Positions 1 to 5,697 of a stretch of DNA of 5,697 bases are shown piece after piece (within the stretch, counting starts at the first letter, position 1; the number at the start of each line of letters is the position of its first letter). The notes under the pieces are model-generated. The model worked only from the letters and a program-made list of their open reading frames with translations, did no database searches and had not been told where the DNA came from. The DNA is from an uncultured Erysipelotrichaceae bacterium (GTDB lineage: Bacteria > Bacillota_I > Bacilli_A > Erysipelotrichales > Erysipelotrichaceae), in NCBI GenBank assembly GCA_934692455.1, contig CAKUTY010000096.1:1-5697 (forward strand), given 5' to 3'. The position numbers were made by a program, and so were the translations under genes.

Positions 1-160
1 AAATTGGCTGTTTATAGCCTGAACTGCCATACAGCAGTCTGATTGTGAAAGGCACTTGTTTTACTACAGTTGCCTTTCCTTCCTGTAGAAGCACTCTAGC
101 CTTTCGAGGTTTGCACGGCATAATTGGCTGACCGTGCTTGTTGATTACATATACGTACAT
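1..160 (-). CDS. iscB: IscB-family RNA-guided endonuclease, N-terminal part only (runs off window)
   Basis: The 53 complete codons visible start at ATG 160-158 and read MYVYVINKHGQPIMPCKPRK and onward without a stop to base 1. The opening strand plus the PIMPC motif (residues 12-16; PLMP in most relatives), followed by a basic helix (KPRKARVLLQEGKATVVK) and a PFTIRLLYG stretch, is the conserved N-terminal PLMP/RRXRR domain of IscB proteins. These are transposon-encoded, omega-RNA-guided nucleases ancestral to Cas9. In complete family members a split RuvC domain, a bridge helix, an HNH domain and a C-terminal TAM-recognition domain follow. None of that is inside the window, so activity cannot be judged, and the shorter relatives IsrB (no HNH) or IshB are not excluded. 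The start is supported by an AGAAAGGA ribosome binding site 10 bases upstream and by alignment of the motif with the usual family N-terminus. A hand count gives 42% GC over bases 1-180, against about 26% in a sample of the ABC gene (2101-2280), consistent with acquired DNA. Confidence 0.88.
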   Translation of the reverse strand, partial: MYVYVINKHGQPIMPCKPRKARVLLQEGKATVVKQVPFTIRLLYGSSGYKQPI

Positions 161-170
161 TATTATGCCG

Positions 171-178
171 TCCTTTCT
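171..178 (-). promoter_or_regulatory. Ribosome binding site of iscB, inside the 3' end of the structured RNA
   Basis: AGAAAGGA on the minus strand lies 10 bases before the ATG at 160-158 and fixes that start. The bases just after it (CGGCA, 166-170) can pair with TGCCG at 216-220 in the upstream RNA. Folding of the RNA 3' end could therefore influence ribosome access; this last point is inference. Confidence 0.6.
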
Positions 179-452
179 AAATTGTCAGATGAATAGTAGA
201 GAATATAGCTCTGCTCGGCATCTGGTTACCGTAATTAAGTAAGTCACCAATTGCTTACTTAGACACCTTCGCCAATGTTATCTTTGCTTAAATGTCTACC
301 ACACTGTTCCTACCTCTTAGAACTGTTTAATAGCAGACCACAGAGCAACGGATTAGGTGTTACGTCCGAGGGTGTGATAACAAAGATAACGTAGTATTCT
401 TATGTATTTGGTGATACAGAATACTTAGGCTAATCAACAAAGGCTTTTTGGG

Positions 453-472
453 CCTACGATTTAAATCGTGGG
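453..472. repeat. Subterminal palindrome at the element end
   Basis: The core CGATTTAAATCG (457-468) is a perfect 12-base palindrome, extended by A456/T469 and, past one T-G wobble (plus-strand reading), by CC453-454 with GG471-472. Read on the plus strand it is a 10-bp hairpin with almost no loop. On the minus strand the wobble becomes an A-C mismatch. This strand bias is what would be expected if the plus strand is the one folded and recognised by an IS200/IS605-type single-strand transposase. In the RNA it would form the first stem after the guide. The transposase role is inferred from the superfamily. Confidence 0.6.
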
Positions 473-560
473 TTATTGACTTTCTTTTCCAAAATTCATA
501 TCAATTTTTCCTTCCACTTCTTTATTGCCGTGAAATGTTAAAATTCCTACATGAATCTAT

Positions 561-597
561 AGAAAACGGGAGCTCGTGTTATAAAACGAACTCCCGT
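561..597 (-). terminator. Intrinsic terminator of the ABC exporter operon
   Basis: On the minus strand the arm at 597-586 (ACGGGAGTTCGT) pairs with the arm at 577-566 (ACGAGCTCCCGT) over 12 bp, with one G-U wobble and an 8-base loop, and is followed at once by TTTTCT (565-560). It starts 13 bases after the stop codon at 610-612. The hairpin is also symmetrical enough to fold on the plus strand, but no U-tract follows there. It should isolate the element downstream from transcription of the ABC operon. Confidence 0.9.
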
Positions 598-609
598 GTT
601 ATCTATTAA

Positions 610-2457
610 TTAAATATAATATTGAGCCTGAGCATGCCATAACTTAAAGTACTTGCCCTCTTTATTCTTCAACAAATCCTCGTGACTTCCTTGCTCTACA
701 ATATTGCCATTCTCAAAGACAACAATCTCATCACAGAACTTACAAGAAGAAAGACGATGCGAAATATAGACAGCAGTCTTATCCCCAACTATTTCATCAA
801 ACTTACTATAAATTTCTGCTTCAGCAATTGGATCTAAGGCAGCAGTAGGCTCATCAAGAATAATGAAAGGTGCATCCTTATACAAAGCTCTTGCGATAGC
901 TATTTTCTGTGCTTCACCGCCAGACACATCAACGCCTCCCTCATCAAAATCCTTATAGATAATGGTATCCAAACCATCTTTCATAGTCTCTAGTCTTTCC
1001 TTAAAACCGGCATCAACTAAAGCCTTATAAACTTTATCCTTATCATAATGCATAGAACCTGCCACATTATAAGCTAAGGGAGCTGACAATAATTGAAAGT
1101 CCTGAAAAACAACCGAGAAAATATTTATATAGTCATCATAACGATACTTACGAATATCAATACCATTCAATAGAATCTCTCCTTCTTGAGGATCATACAA
1201 ACGACATAACAACTTTATAAACGTTGTCTTACCACTACCATTTTCACCAACAATCGCCAATCTATTACCTACTTTAAACTTCATATTCACATGACGCAAA
1301 GCCCAAACATCACTACCTGGATACTTAAACGAAACATCCCTAAACTCCACATCATATTTACGATCACTTCTTTTTTCAGTAGTAAGACTACCCTGATACA
1401 TTGCGTTAGGAATATCTAAAAACTCAAACGTCTTATCAAGAAAAGAAGTATTAGTATTTACCTCACCAACCAAAGAAGTAAGTGAAAAGACATTGATAAC
1501 CATAGCGCTACTAGCACCAACATATTGCATAATACTACCAACATCAATCGCACCACCCCAAGCCTTCAAACAAGTAAACAAATAAATGCCACCAGTAATC
1601 ACTGTAGTAATACACACACCCAAGCTTGCATATATTCCCATTTCTTTAGCAGCACACTTAGCAATCTTACCATTAACACCAAAAGTATGATCACTACCCC
1701 AATAAGCTGATATCAACCTCTCTTGGTTATTCATACGAACATCAACATAAGATTCTTTTCTAGTACCAATAAAACCAAAATGCCCATACAAACGATTCCC
1801 AAAAGTAGCATCATCCGCAAAATTATTCCAATAACTCAACGACTTAGCAGTTAAACGACCCGCAAACACACTAATACCCAATACCATAACAATTATCAAA
1901 AAGATAAATAACGGGTTATTAATAATCACTAACTTACCAGCTGTTTTTGGCACAAAAGAAGTAAAAAGGCTAAAAGTCAAAACACTACCACTTAACAAAC
2001 CAATCAAAGCAGTCAACAACTTTTCATATATTTCCACTGCCTTCATAAGACCCCAACCAGCCCACTGTTCATTTTGTTGAATCTGCGCTCTTAAATCATT
2101 ATTTTCCTGCTTATCTAATTCACTAAAATCCAATGAAAACATCTTATGAATAAAAACAATCTCTTTACGACCATATAAATCATCAAATAGAATTTGAGAT
2201 CTTCTTTTTAGAAAAGCACCAACAATTGAAATAAAAGCTATAGAAATAGTACTTATAATAACCCACTTGTAAAGAACATCCTCACGACGTAAAGTTGCTA
2301 TCTCTTTTAATATTTGCGATGAGAAATAAACCGTAACATAAGGTGTTATAGCCGCAAAAATACTATTTAAAGTCGTAATTGGAAAGAAACGAGGCAAAAC
2401 TTCATTAAGCTTTTTAAAAGCCCTAAAATGCATAACTGTAGCATGTTTAATATCCAT
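610..2457 (-). CDS. ABC exporter half-transporter (permease fused to ATPase), second of a pair
   Basis: A membrane half-transporter of 615 residues (616 if GTG 2460 is used). Residues below are numbered from that GTG. An N-terminal type-I exporter membrane domain has about six helices near 22-50, 66-84, 147-170, 178-200, 272-296 and 308-330, and a C-terminal ATPase begins near 370. The ATPase is complete: Walker A GENGSGKTT at 405-413, Q-loop Gln453, signature VSGGE at 512-516 (variant of LSGGQ), Walker B FIILDE with catalytic Glu537, D-loop Asp543 and switch His568. Half-transporters work as dimers, and the neighbour immediately upstream is a second half-transporter of similar layout, so a heterodimer is likely. 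The substrate is unknown; with a two-component system upstream, export of a peptide or resistance to one is a reasonable guess only. No N-terminal C39 peptidase domain is present, so it is not a bacteriocin-processing exporter. I prefer the ATG at 2457 because AAGGAG lies 8 bases before it. Confidence 0.93.
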   Translation of the reverse strand: MDIKHATVMHFRAFKKLNEVLPRFFPITTLNSIFAAITPYVTVYFSSQILKEIATLRREDVLYKWVIISTISIAFISIVGAFLKRRSQILFDDLYGRKEIVFIHKMFSLDFSELDKQENNDLRAQIQQNEQWAGWGLMKAVEIYEKLLTALIGLLSGSVLTFSLFTSFVPKTAGKLVIINNPLFIFLIIVMVLGISVFAGRLTAKSLSYWNNFADDATFGNRLYGHFGFIGTRKESYVDVRMNNQERLISAYWGSDHTFGVNGKIAKCAAKEMGIYASLGVCITTVITGGIYLFTCLKAWGGAIDVGSIMQYVGASSAMVINVFSLTSLVGEVNTNTSFLDKTFEFLDIPNAMYQGSLTTEKRSDRKYDVEFRDVSFKYPGSDVWALRHVNMKFKVGNRLAIVGENGSGKTTFIKLLCRLYDPQEGEILLNGIDIRKYRYDDYINIFSVVFQDFQLLSAPLAYNVAGSMHYDKDKVYKALVDAGFKERLETMKDGLDTIIYKDFDEGGVDVSGGEAQKIAIARALYKDAPFIILDEPTAALDPIAEAEIYSKFDEIVGDKTAVYISHRLSSCKFCDEIVVFENGNIVEQGSHEDLLKNKEGKYFKLWHAQAQYYI

Positions 2458-2459
2458 CA

Positions 2460-4241
2460 CTAAATCTCCTTCCCCTCTTTATAATAACGACTCTGAACTT
2501 CAAACAACTTCGCATACTCACCATTAAGCTTTAATAAATCCTCATGGTTACCTTCTTCCTTAATGCCACCATCTTTAATCAAAATGATACGATCACAGAA
2601 TCTTGTTGAAGCCAAACGATGAGAAATAAACAACGATGTCTTATCACTAGCCATATCACTATATTTTTGATAAATCTCACTCTCAGCCAAAGGATCTAAG
2701 GCAGCTGTTGGCTCATCTAACAAAAGAATTGGTCCATTCTTATATAAGGCCCTAGCCAACATTAAACGTTGCATCTGACCACCAGATAAAAGAACGCCAT
2801 CCAAATAAACCTCACGCCCAATATGTGTATTCAACCCTTGAGGTAATTTATTGATAGTATCACTCAAACCTGCATAATCAATACACTCTTTAATCCTTTG
2901 ATAATCAATATCATCTTTACACTGAGCTATTTCTTCGGCAATAGTAACATCCAATATTGAAAAATCCTGGAAAACAGCACTAAACAATTCATAATATTTG
3001 TTTCGATTAAAATCACTAATATCATCACCATTCAACAAAACTCTTCCTTCACTTGGTGACAACAAACCACAAATAAGTTTCACAAGCGTTGTTTTACCAG
3101 CACCATTTAAACCAACAATGGCTAGTTTTTCTCTTGGATGAACAGTTAAATTCAAATTATGAATTATATCTATATCACTCTCTGGATAATGAAACGATAC
3201 ATTCTCTAACTTTATTTCATAACTTGAAGATATAGGAATATCCTTACCATCATCAAACTTAAATGGTTCTGGATAATCTAGAAACTCGCGTAATGATGAA
3301 ATATCTAAGCATTCCTTATGAAGCGTAGACATTTCCTTTAAAACACCCATAACCCAATTAGTTAAAGTACTGATTGCCACAAAATAAAGAATAAAAGAAG
3401 ATACACTCAAACCATCATTAAGCGTCATATTAATAAGATAGATATAGGCAATACCATTTCTAATAACTGTCAAAACAACTTCAGTTATATCAGCAAGTAA
3501 ATCTACTCTTTCACCCTTTAAACGAAAAGCTAGATATTGATTATGTACTGCATCCAACAATTCATTAAGCCAATCCTTAAAGTTAAAAATACGAATATCC
3601 TTGGCCAACTTTATTGATTCTGCCTTATCACGAATATATCTTTTCTTATGATAATACTTCTCACCCTCGCTCTTATTCGCATAATGCCAATTGTTGGCGT
3701 ATCTAGAAACAAAGAAAGAAATAAAACAAGTCAAGATAATTATCAATAATAGAAAAGGATCGAATGATGAAAGAATAAATAGATAAGCGATTAAACCACC
3801 AATATTTTTAAGAAGCATTGTCAACGTTTGCCAAATATGCTCCGTTGCCTCACTATTTCCCTCACAGGCAAAATAAGCAGCATCCCTTAATCTAATAAAA
3901 TTAGCATCTAAAGTATTAGGATAAGAAGTTGTATTACACTTCCTACTTACCATAGCGATGATTTTACTTCTAACCTCAATTCTTGAAAATAACGTATTCT
4001 CTTCAATATATTTTTTAAAACCATTTATAAAAAACAAAGCTAAAGTATATGCAAGTATTGTCATTAGTAACACTTTAATTGAAGCCTTTTGTTCAACACA
4101 CTTGATAATTCCTGGCGCAATATATAATTGTGTTAAATTAAGAAGCACTTCTAAAACTGCTGTTAAAACACAAAACAACAAAACTCTTTTACAATTCCTA
4201 TAGGCAATATCTATCATCCACTTAATATTTCTAAAAGACAT
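2460..4241 (-). CDS. ABC exporter half-transporter (permease fused to ATPase), first of a pair
   Basis: A 593-residue half-transporter. Hydrophobic stretches near 17-42, 55-75, 137-158, 162-180, 254-275 and 280-300 form a six-helix exporter membrane domain, followed by an ATPase from about 342. Conserved ATPase elements are all present: Walker A GLNGAGKTT at 377-385, Q-loop Gln425, a canonical LSGGQ at 485-489, Walker B ILLLDE with Glu510, D-loop Asp516 and switch His541. The C-terminal halves of this protein and the next are clearly similar in motif order and in phrases such as DEPTAALDP and ISHRL, so the pair probably arose by duplication and works as a heterodimer. The start ATG at 4241-4239 is well supported by GGAGGG 7 bases upstream. 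The stop overlaps the start region of the next gene. The transported molecule is not evident; a peptide or toxic amphiphile is the usual cargo of such pairs beside LytTR systems, but this is inference. Confidence 0.93.
   Translation of the reverse strand: MSFRNIKWMIDIAYRNCKRVLLFCVLTAVLEVLLNLTQLYIAPGIIKCVEQKASIKVLLMTILAYTLALFFINGFKKYIEENTLFSRIEVRSKIIAMVSRKCNTTSYPNTLDANFIRLRDAAYFACEGNSEATEHIWQTLTMLLKNIGGLIAYLFILSSFDPFLLLIIILTCFISFFVSRYANNWHYANKSEGEKYYHKKRYIRDKAESIKLAKDIRIFNFKDWLNELLDAVHNQYLAFRLKGERVDLLADITEVVLTVIRNGIAYIYLINMTLNDGLSVSSFILYFVAISTLTNWVMGVLKEMSTLHKECLDISSLREFLDYPEPFKFDDGKDIPISSSYEIKLENVSFHYPESDIDIIHNLNLTVHPREKLAIVGLNGAGKTTLVKLICGLLSPSEGRVLLNGDDISDFNRNKYYELFSAVFQDFSILDVTIAEEIAQCKDDIDYQRIKECIDYAGLSDTINKLPQGLNTHIGREVYLDGVLLSGGQMQRLMLARALYKNGPILLLDEPTAALDPLAESEIYQKYSDMASDKTSLFISHRLASTRFCDRIILIKDGGIKEEGNHEDLLKLNGEYAKLFEVQSRYYKEGKEI
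2466..2471 (-). promoter_or_regulatory. Ribosome binding site deciding the start of the second ABC gene
   Basis: AAGGAG on the minus strand sits inside the last codons of the upstream ABC gene. It is 8 bases from ATG 2457 and 5 bases from GTG 2460, which favours the ATG. The upstream stop codon TAG (2462-2460) shares its G with the alternative GTG, so translation of the two genes is probably coupled. Confidence 0.65.
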
Positions 4242-4248
4242 TTGTTTT

Positions 4249-4254
4249 CCCTCC
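4249..4254 (-). promoter_or_regulatory. Strong ribosome binding site of the first ABC gene
   Basis: GGAGGG on the minus strand, 7 bases before ATG 4241-4239. It is the best Shine-Dalgarno match in the window and suggests the exporter is translated independently of the kinase gene. Confidence 0.75.
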
Positions 4255-4272
4255 GTGCATATATCATTTCAT

Positions 4273-4303
4273 AAAAAACGTCCTCATAAATATAGTGGGG
4301 ACG
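4273..4303 (-). terminator. Hairpin with U-tract between kinase and ABC genes (terminator or attenuator)
   Basis: On the minus strand CGTCCCCA (4303-4296) pairs with TGAGGACG (4286-4279) around a 9-base loop, 7 of 8 pairs with one C-A mismatch, and TTTTTT (4278-4273) follows. It begins 30 bases after the kinase stop codon. It may terminate part or all of the regulator-kinase transcript. Because the ABC gene starts only about 30 bases further on, partial readthrough (attenuation) is an equally plausible role. The stem is shorter and weaker than that of the terminator at 561-597. Confidence 0.55.
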
Positions 4304-4312
4304 AATTGTCAA
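4283..4312 (-). promoter_or_regulatory. Possible promoter for the ABC pair
   Basis: A perfect -35 hexamer TTGACA (minus strand, 4312-4307) is followed after 18 bases by TATGAG (4288-4283), which matches TATAAT at four of six positions. This would give a leader of about 35 bases ahead of the ABC start codon. The spacer overlaps the hairpin arm at 4296-4303, so the inverted repeat could serve as an operator rather than, or as well as, a terminator. The -10 box is weak and the call is tentative. Confidence 0.3.
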
Positions 4313-4332
4313 AATCAGGTGATGAAATGTAG

Positions 4333-4995
4333 TTATATCTGTGGAATAAGAATCTCAGTTGTAAAAGCACCATCCTCACTATTACGGCTTATATAACCAT
4401 CAAGTTTTTTAATAATGGCATCTATTCTAACTAACCCAAAACCATGGCCTTCACCCTTACTAGTTTTAAACAACATTCCATTTTTTGTCATCTTCTTACC
4501 AGCCGTAAAATTTGTAAAAGAAATATAAAGTTGCGTATTTTTCATATCCATATAAATACGTATTTGTCTTCGATCCTTTTCAAGCTTAACACTAGCCTCT
4601 ATCGCGTTATCAAAAAGATTGCCAATAATAGAACACAAATCAATCTCCGAAGTCTTTAATTTAACTGGAATATGTGCATCGGCAATCACCTCAATATCCT
4701 TTGACTTTGCCAAAGAAATCTTTGAATTTAATATTGCATCAGTCATTGGATTACCAGTCTTAATCACTGTATCAACAGTAGTTAAATCCTCATCCAACAA
4801 ATCAAGATAATTCTTAATAGCCTCAAGATCACCCTTAGCAGCATAAGCCTTCATTGTCTGGATATGATTACGATAATCATGACGCCAACCCCTAATTTGA
4901 CGATACATATTATCTACTTCACGATAATGCGTTTCGATTAATTCACTTTGATACAAGGCAATTTCTTTATCAATCTTTTTTGAAAACAAACCCAT
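4333..4995 (-). CDS. Sensorless GHKL-type histidine kinase, partner of the LytTR regulator
   Basis: A 220-residue kinase of the GHKL/AgrC-like class. A short, possibly coiled N-terminus (to about residue 35) leads to the phosphoacceptor segment GWRHDYRNHIQTM, with His39 the likely phosphorylated residue. The ATP-binding domain has the N-box NLFDNAIEAS (126-135, key Asn126 and Asn130) and the glycine-rich KGEGHGFGL (180-188). Members of the class usually carry five to seven membrane helices as a sensor. Here there are none, and the preceding gene ends only 3 bases upstream, so no membrane part has been lost from this frame. The protein should be cytoplasmic and may sense through a partner, possibly the adjacent ABC transporter; that is inference. 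The start ATG 4995-4993 has GAGG (5005-5002) 6 bases upstream, inside the last codons of the regulator gene, which implies translational coupling. It would phosphorylate the regulator encoded just upstream. Confidence 0.88.
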   Translation of the reverse strand: MGLFSKKIDKEIALYQSELIETHYREVDNMYRQIRGWRHDYRNHIQTMKAYAAKGDLEAIKNYLDLLDEDLTTVDTVIKTGNPMTDAILNSKISLAKSKDIEVIADAHIPVKLKTSEIDLCSIIGNLFDNAIEASVKLEKDRRQIRIYMDMKNTQLYISFTNFTAGKKMTKNGMLFKTSKGEGHGFGLVRIDAIIKKLDGYISRNSEDGAFTTEILIPQI

Positions 4996-4998
4996 AAA

Positions 4999-5697
4999 CT
5001 ACCTCATATTAATAATGGCACGATTAACACCATCATATGCACCTCTAGGAAGATGAATAGAAGTACCATCCAATAATTTGATTTCTGTTTTAGTAACCCT
5101 ACTCACTTCATTTAAATTAACAATCACAGAACGTCTAACTCGATAAAAACGCTCATCAAGTAATTTTTCAATCTCATTTAAAGTCATCTTAACAACCACT
5201 TCATCATTAGCATGTATCGTAACATAATTGCCAAACACCTCAGCAAATCTTATTTGATATATAGGAACTCTCACCATTCCATTAGCTGTTTCCAAATTCA
5301 AAACAACATCATTCTTATTAACCTTTTCTATAGCGCGTTCTAACACCAAAAAGAGTTTTTCTTCCTTTACCGGTTTTATCAAATAATGTAGCGCATTCAC
5401 CTCATAGCCTTCAGCTATATAATCAGAATAACCAGTAATAAAAATAATTTGAACAGCATCATTATCCTGACGAATCTTTTTTGCCATACTCACACCATCC
5501 ATTAAACCCATTTCGATATCTAATAAAAGAATGTCATAATCCTTAGCTTCTTCATAATGAAACAAGAAACTTTCAGCTGAAGAAAAAGTATCAATATTTA
5601 AAAGATGACTATAATCACTAGCCCACTTATTTAATAAATCTTTAAGATAATCACGATCACTTTCTAAATCATCACAAATCGCAATCTTATAACGTAC
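4999..5697 (-). CDS. LytTR-family response regulator (start outside window)
   Basis: The open frame continues to the window edge, giving 232 visible residues that begin VRYKIAICDD. Only a residue or a few are likely missing, since the receiver domain's first strand and acidic pair (Asp9-Asp10) are already present. The receiver domain (about 1-120) shows the phosphoacceptor Asp60 in DILLLDIEMG, Thr88 in IFITGYSDY and Lys108-Pro109. A LytTR DNA-binding domain (about 130-230) follows, with the characteristic FYRVRRSVIVNLNEV segment. The class activates transcription of nearby operons, typically for peptide signalling, bacteriocins or transporters, by binding paired short direct repeats. The obvious candidate target is the ABC pair downstream, although I could not find convincing LytTR repeats in the 4242-4332 gap. 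A TTG at 5565 could be mistaken for the start, but it would cut the receiver domain in half. Confidence 0.92.
   Translation of the reverse strand, partial: VRYKIAICDDLESDRDYLKDLLNKWASDYSHLLNIDTFSSAESFLFHYEEAKDYDILLLDIEMGLMDGVSMAKKIRQDNDAVQIIFITGYSDYIAEGYEVNALHYLIKPVKEEKLFLVLERAIEKVNKNDVVLNLETANGMVRVPIYQIRFAEVFGNYVTIHANDEVVVKMTLNEIEKLLDERFYRVRRSVIVNLNEVSRVTKTEIKLLDGTSIHLPRGAYDGVNRAIINMR

Larger units (their letters stand above)
1..480 (-). mobile_element. End of an IscB-carrying (ISC, IS200/IS605-like) element; other end outside window
   Basis: IscB genes are carried by IS200/IS605-superfamily elements, which have no terminal inverted repeats but subterminal hairpins at each end. The palindrome at 453-472 lies at the outer edge of the structured region, 8 bases from a TTGAC pentanucleotide (476-480) that resembles the short cleavage-site motifs of this superfamily. 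Beyond it the sequence becomes plain A/T-rich DNA and then the terminator of the ABC operon. I therefore place the boundary near 480, with an uncertainty of several bases. No Y1 transposase (TnpA/IscA) is visible. Either it lies beyond base 1 or the element is non-autonomous, as is common for iscB elements. Insertion beyond the operon terminator has left the ABC genes intact. Confidence 0.6.
161..496 (-). ncRNA. IscB guide RNA (omega RNA, HEARO-like), with 5' guide
   Basis: The roughly 320 bases upstream of iscB contain no credible gene but many complementary segments. The pairs, all read by eye, are: 381-390 with 277-286 (10 bp, perfect, long range); 372-376 with 300-304 just inside it; 418-425 with 393-400 (8 bp) continuing through 414-417 with 404-407; a small hairpin 306-312/318-323; 254-261 with 236-243 (8 bp); 219-224 with 186-191 (6 bp) enclosing 209-212 with 198-201. 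Segment 355-360 (inside the long stem) pairs with 263-268 (outside it), 6 bp, which makes a pseudoknot. A large pseudoknotted RNA ending close to the start codon of an IscB gene is the established layout of HEARO/omega RNA, which binds IscB and guides it to DNA. In the family the 5' end of the RNA is the guide, copied from DNA flanking the element, about 16 nt long. Here that would be about 481-496. Both ends are estimates, and I recognised no convincing promoter. Confidence 0.78.

Noticed and set aside
277..390. Inverted repeat 277-286/381-390 considered as terminal inverted repeats of a tiny insertion sequence
   Set aside because: It is internal to the structured RNA, encloses no gene, has no flanking target duplication and fits an RNA helix better.
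161..480. CRISPR array considered because of the nearby Cas9-related nuclease and many repeats
   Set aside because: The repeats are inverted single pairs, not regularly spaced direct repeats, and IscB uses an omega RNA rather than an array.
497..609. Search for a promoter of the omega RNA and iscB upstream of the element
   Set aside because: Several A/T-rich hexamers resemble -10 boxes, but none has a credible -35 at the right distance, so no promoter is called; apart from the terminator this stretch shows nothing else.
1525..1710. Plus-strand open frame of 61 codons within the second ABC gene
   Set aside because: It lies wholly antisense to a well-conserved exporter membrane domain, its translation is rich in Thr, Asn and Ser with no recognisable motif, and I saw no convincing ribosome binding site.
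3958..4203. Plus-strand open frame of 81 codons antisense to the first ABC gene's N-terminus
   Set aside because: A shadow of the A/T-rich codons of the real gene; hydrophobic runs on this strand mirror the membrane helices of the real protein.
4242..4332. Search for LytTR binding repeats or a leader peptide gene before the ABC pair
   Set aside because: No pair of direct repeats close to the known LytTR consensus was seen on either strand, and the only ATG frame in the gap (seven codons, reading MRTFFMK) lacks support.
4444..4810. Two overlapping plus-strand frames (4444-4659 and 4619-4810) antisense to the kinase
   Set aside because: The kinase frame carries all catalytic motifs; the antisense frames show none and overlap each other in different phases.

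Overview
The window is AT-rich DNA with every recognisable gene on the minus strand. The gene types (LytTR response regulator, GHKL kinase, paired ABC exporters, strong AGGAGG-like ribosome binding sites, U-tract terminators) and the low GC content suggest a Firmicute, perhaps a gut or rumen Clostridia/Lachnospiraceae member. That placement is inference from style, not from a marker gene.

In transcription order (right to left) the window first holds the 3' part of a LytTR-type response regulator gene (4999-5697, cut by the window edge). Three bases later comes a 220-residue GHKL histidine kinase with no membrane or sensor domain (4333-4995). A 91-base gap contains a hairpin with a U-tract and a possible promoter. 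Two ABC exporter half-transporters follow (2460-4241 and 610-2457), with the stop region of the first running into the start of the second. A strong intrinsic terminator (561-597) closes this block. The likely unit is a two-component system that controls a heterodimeric ABC exporter. The exporter's substrate cannot be read from the sequence; peptide export or peptide/antimicrobial resistance are the usual roles for such pairs.

The left 480 bases are different: higher GC, non-coding for over 300 bases, and packed with inverted repeats. At the far left (1-160, minus strand) an open frame begins with a Met and carries a PIMPC motif and a basic RRXRR/PLMP-type N-terminus. This is the start of an IscB-family RNA-guided nuclease, the transposon-encoded relatives of Cas9. 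The structured stretch upstream of it (161-480) fits the IscB guide RNA (omega RNA, the HEARO RNA family). It has a 10-bp long-range stem, a pseudoknot, several local hairpins and a terminal palindrome typical of an IS200/IS605-type element end. The omega RNA should continue past the element end into flanking host DNA, which supplies the guide (about 481-496). The nuclease and effector RNA are therefore caught at the edge of a mobile element that landed just beyond the terminator of the ABC operon. Most of the protein, the RuvC and HNH domains and the other element end lie outside the window.
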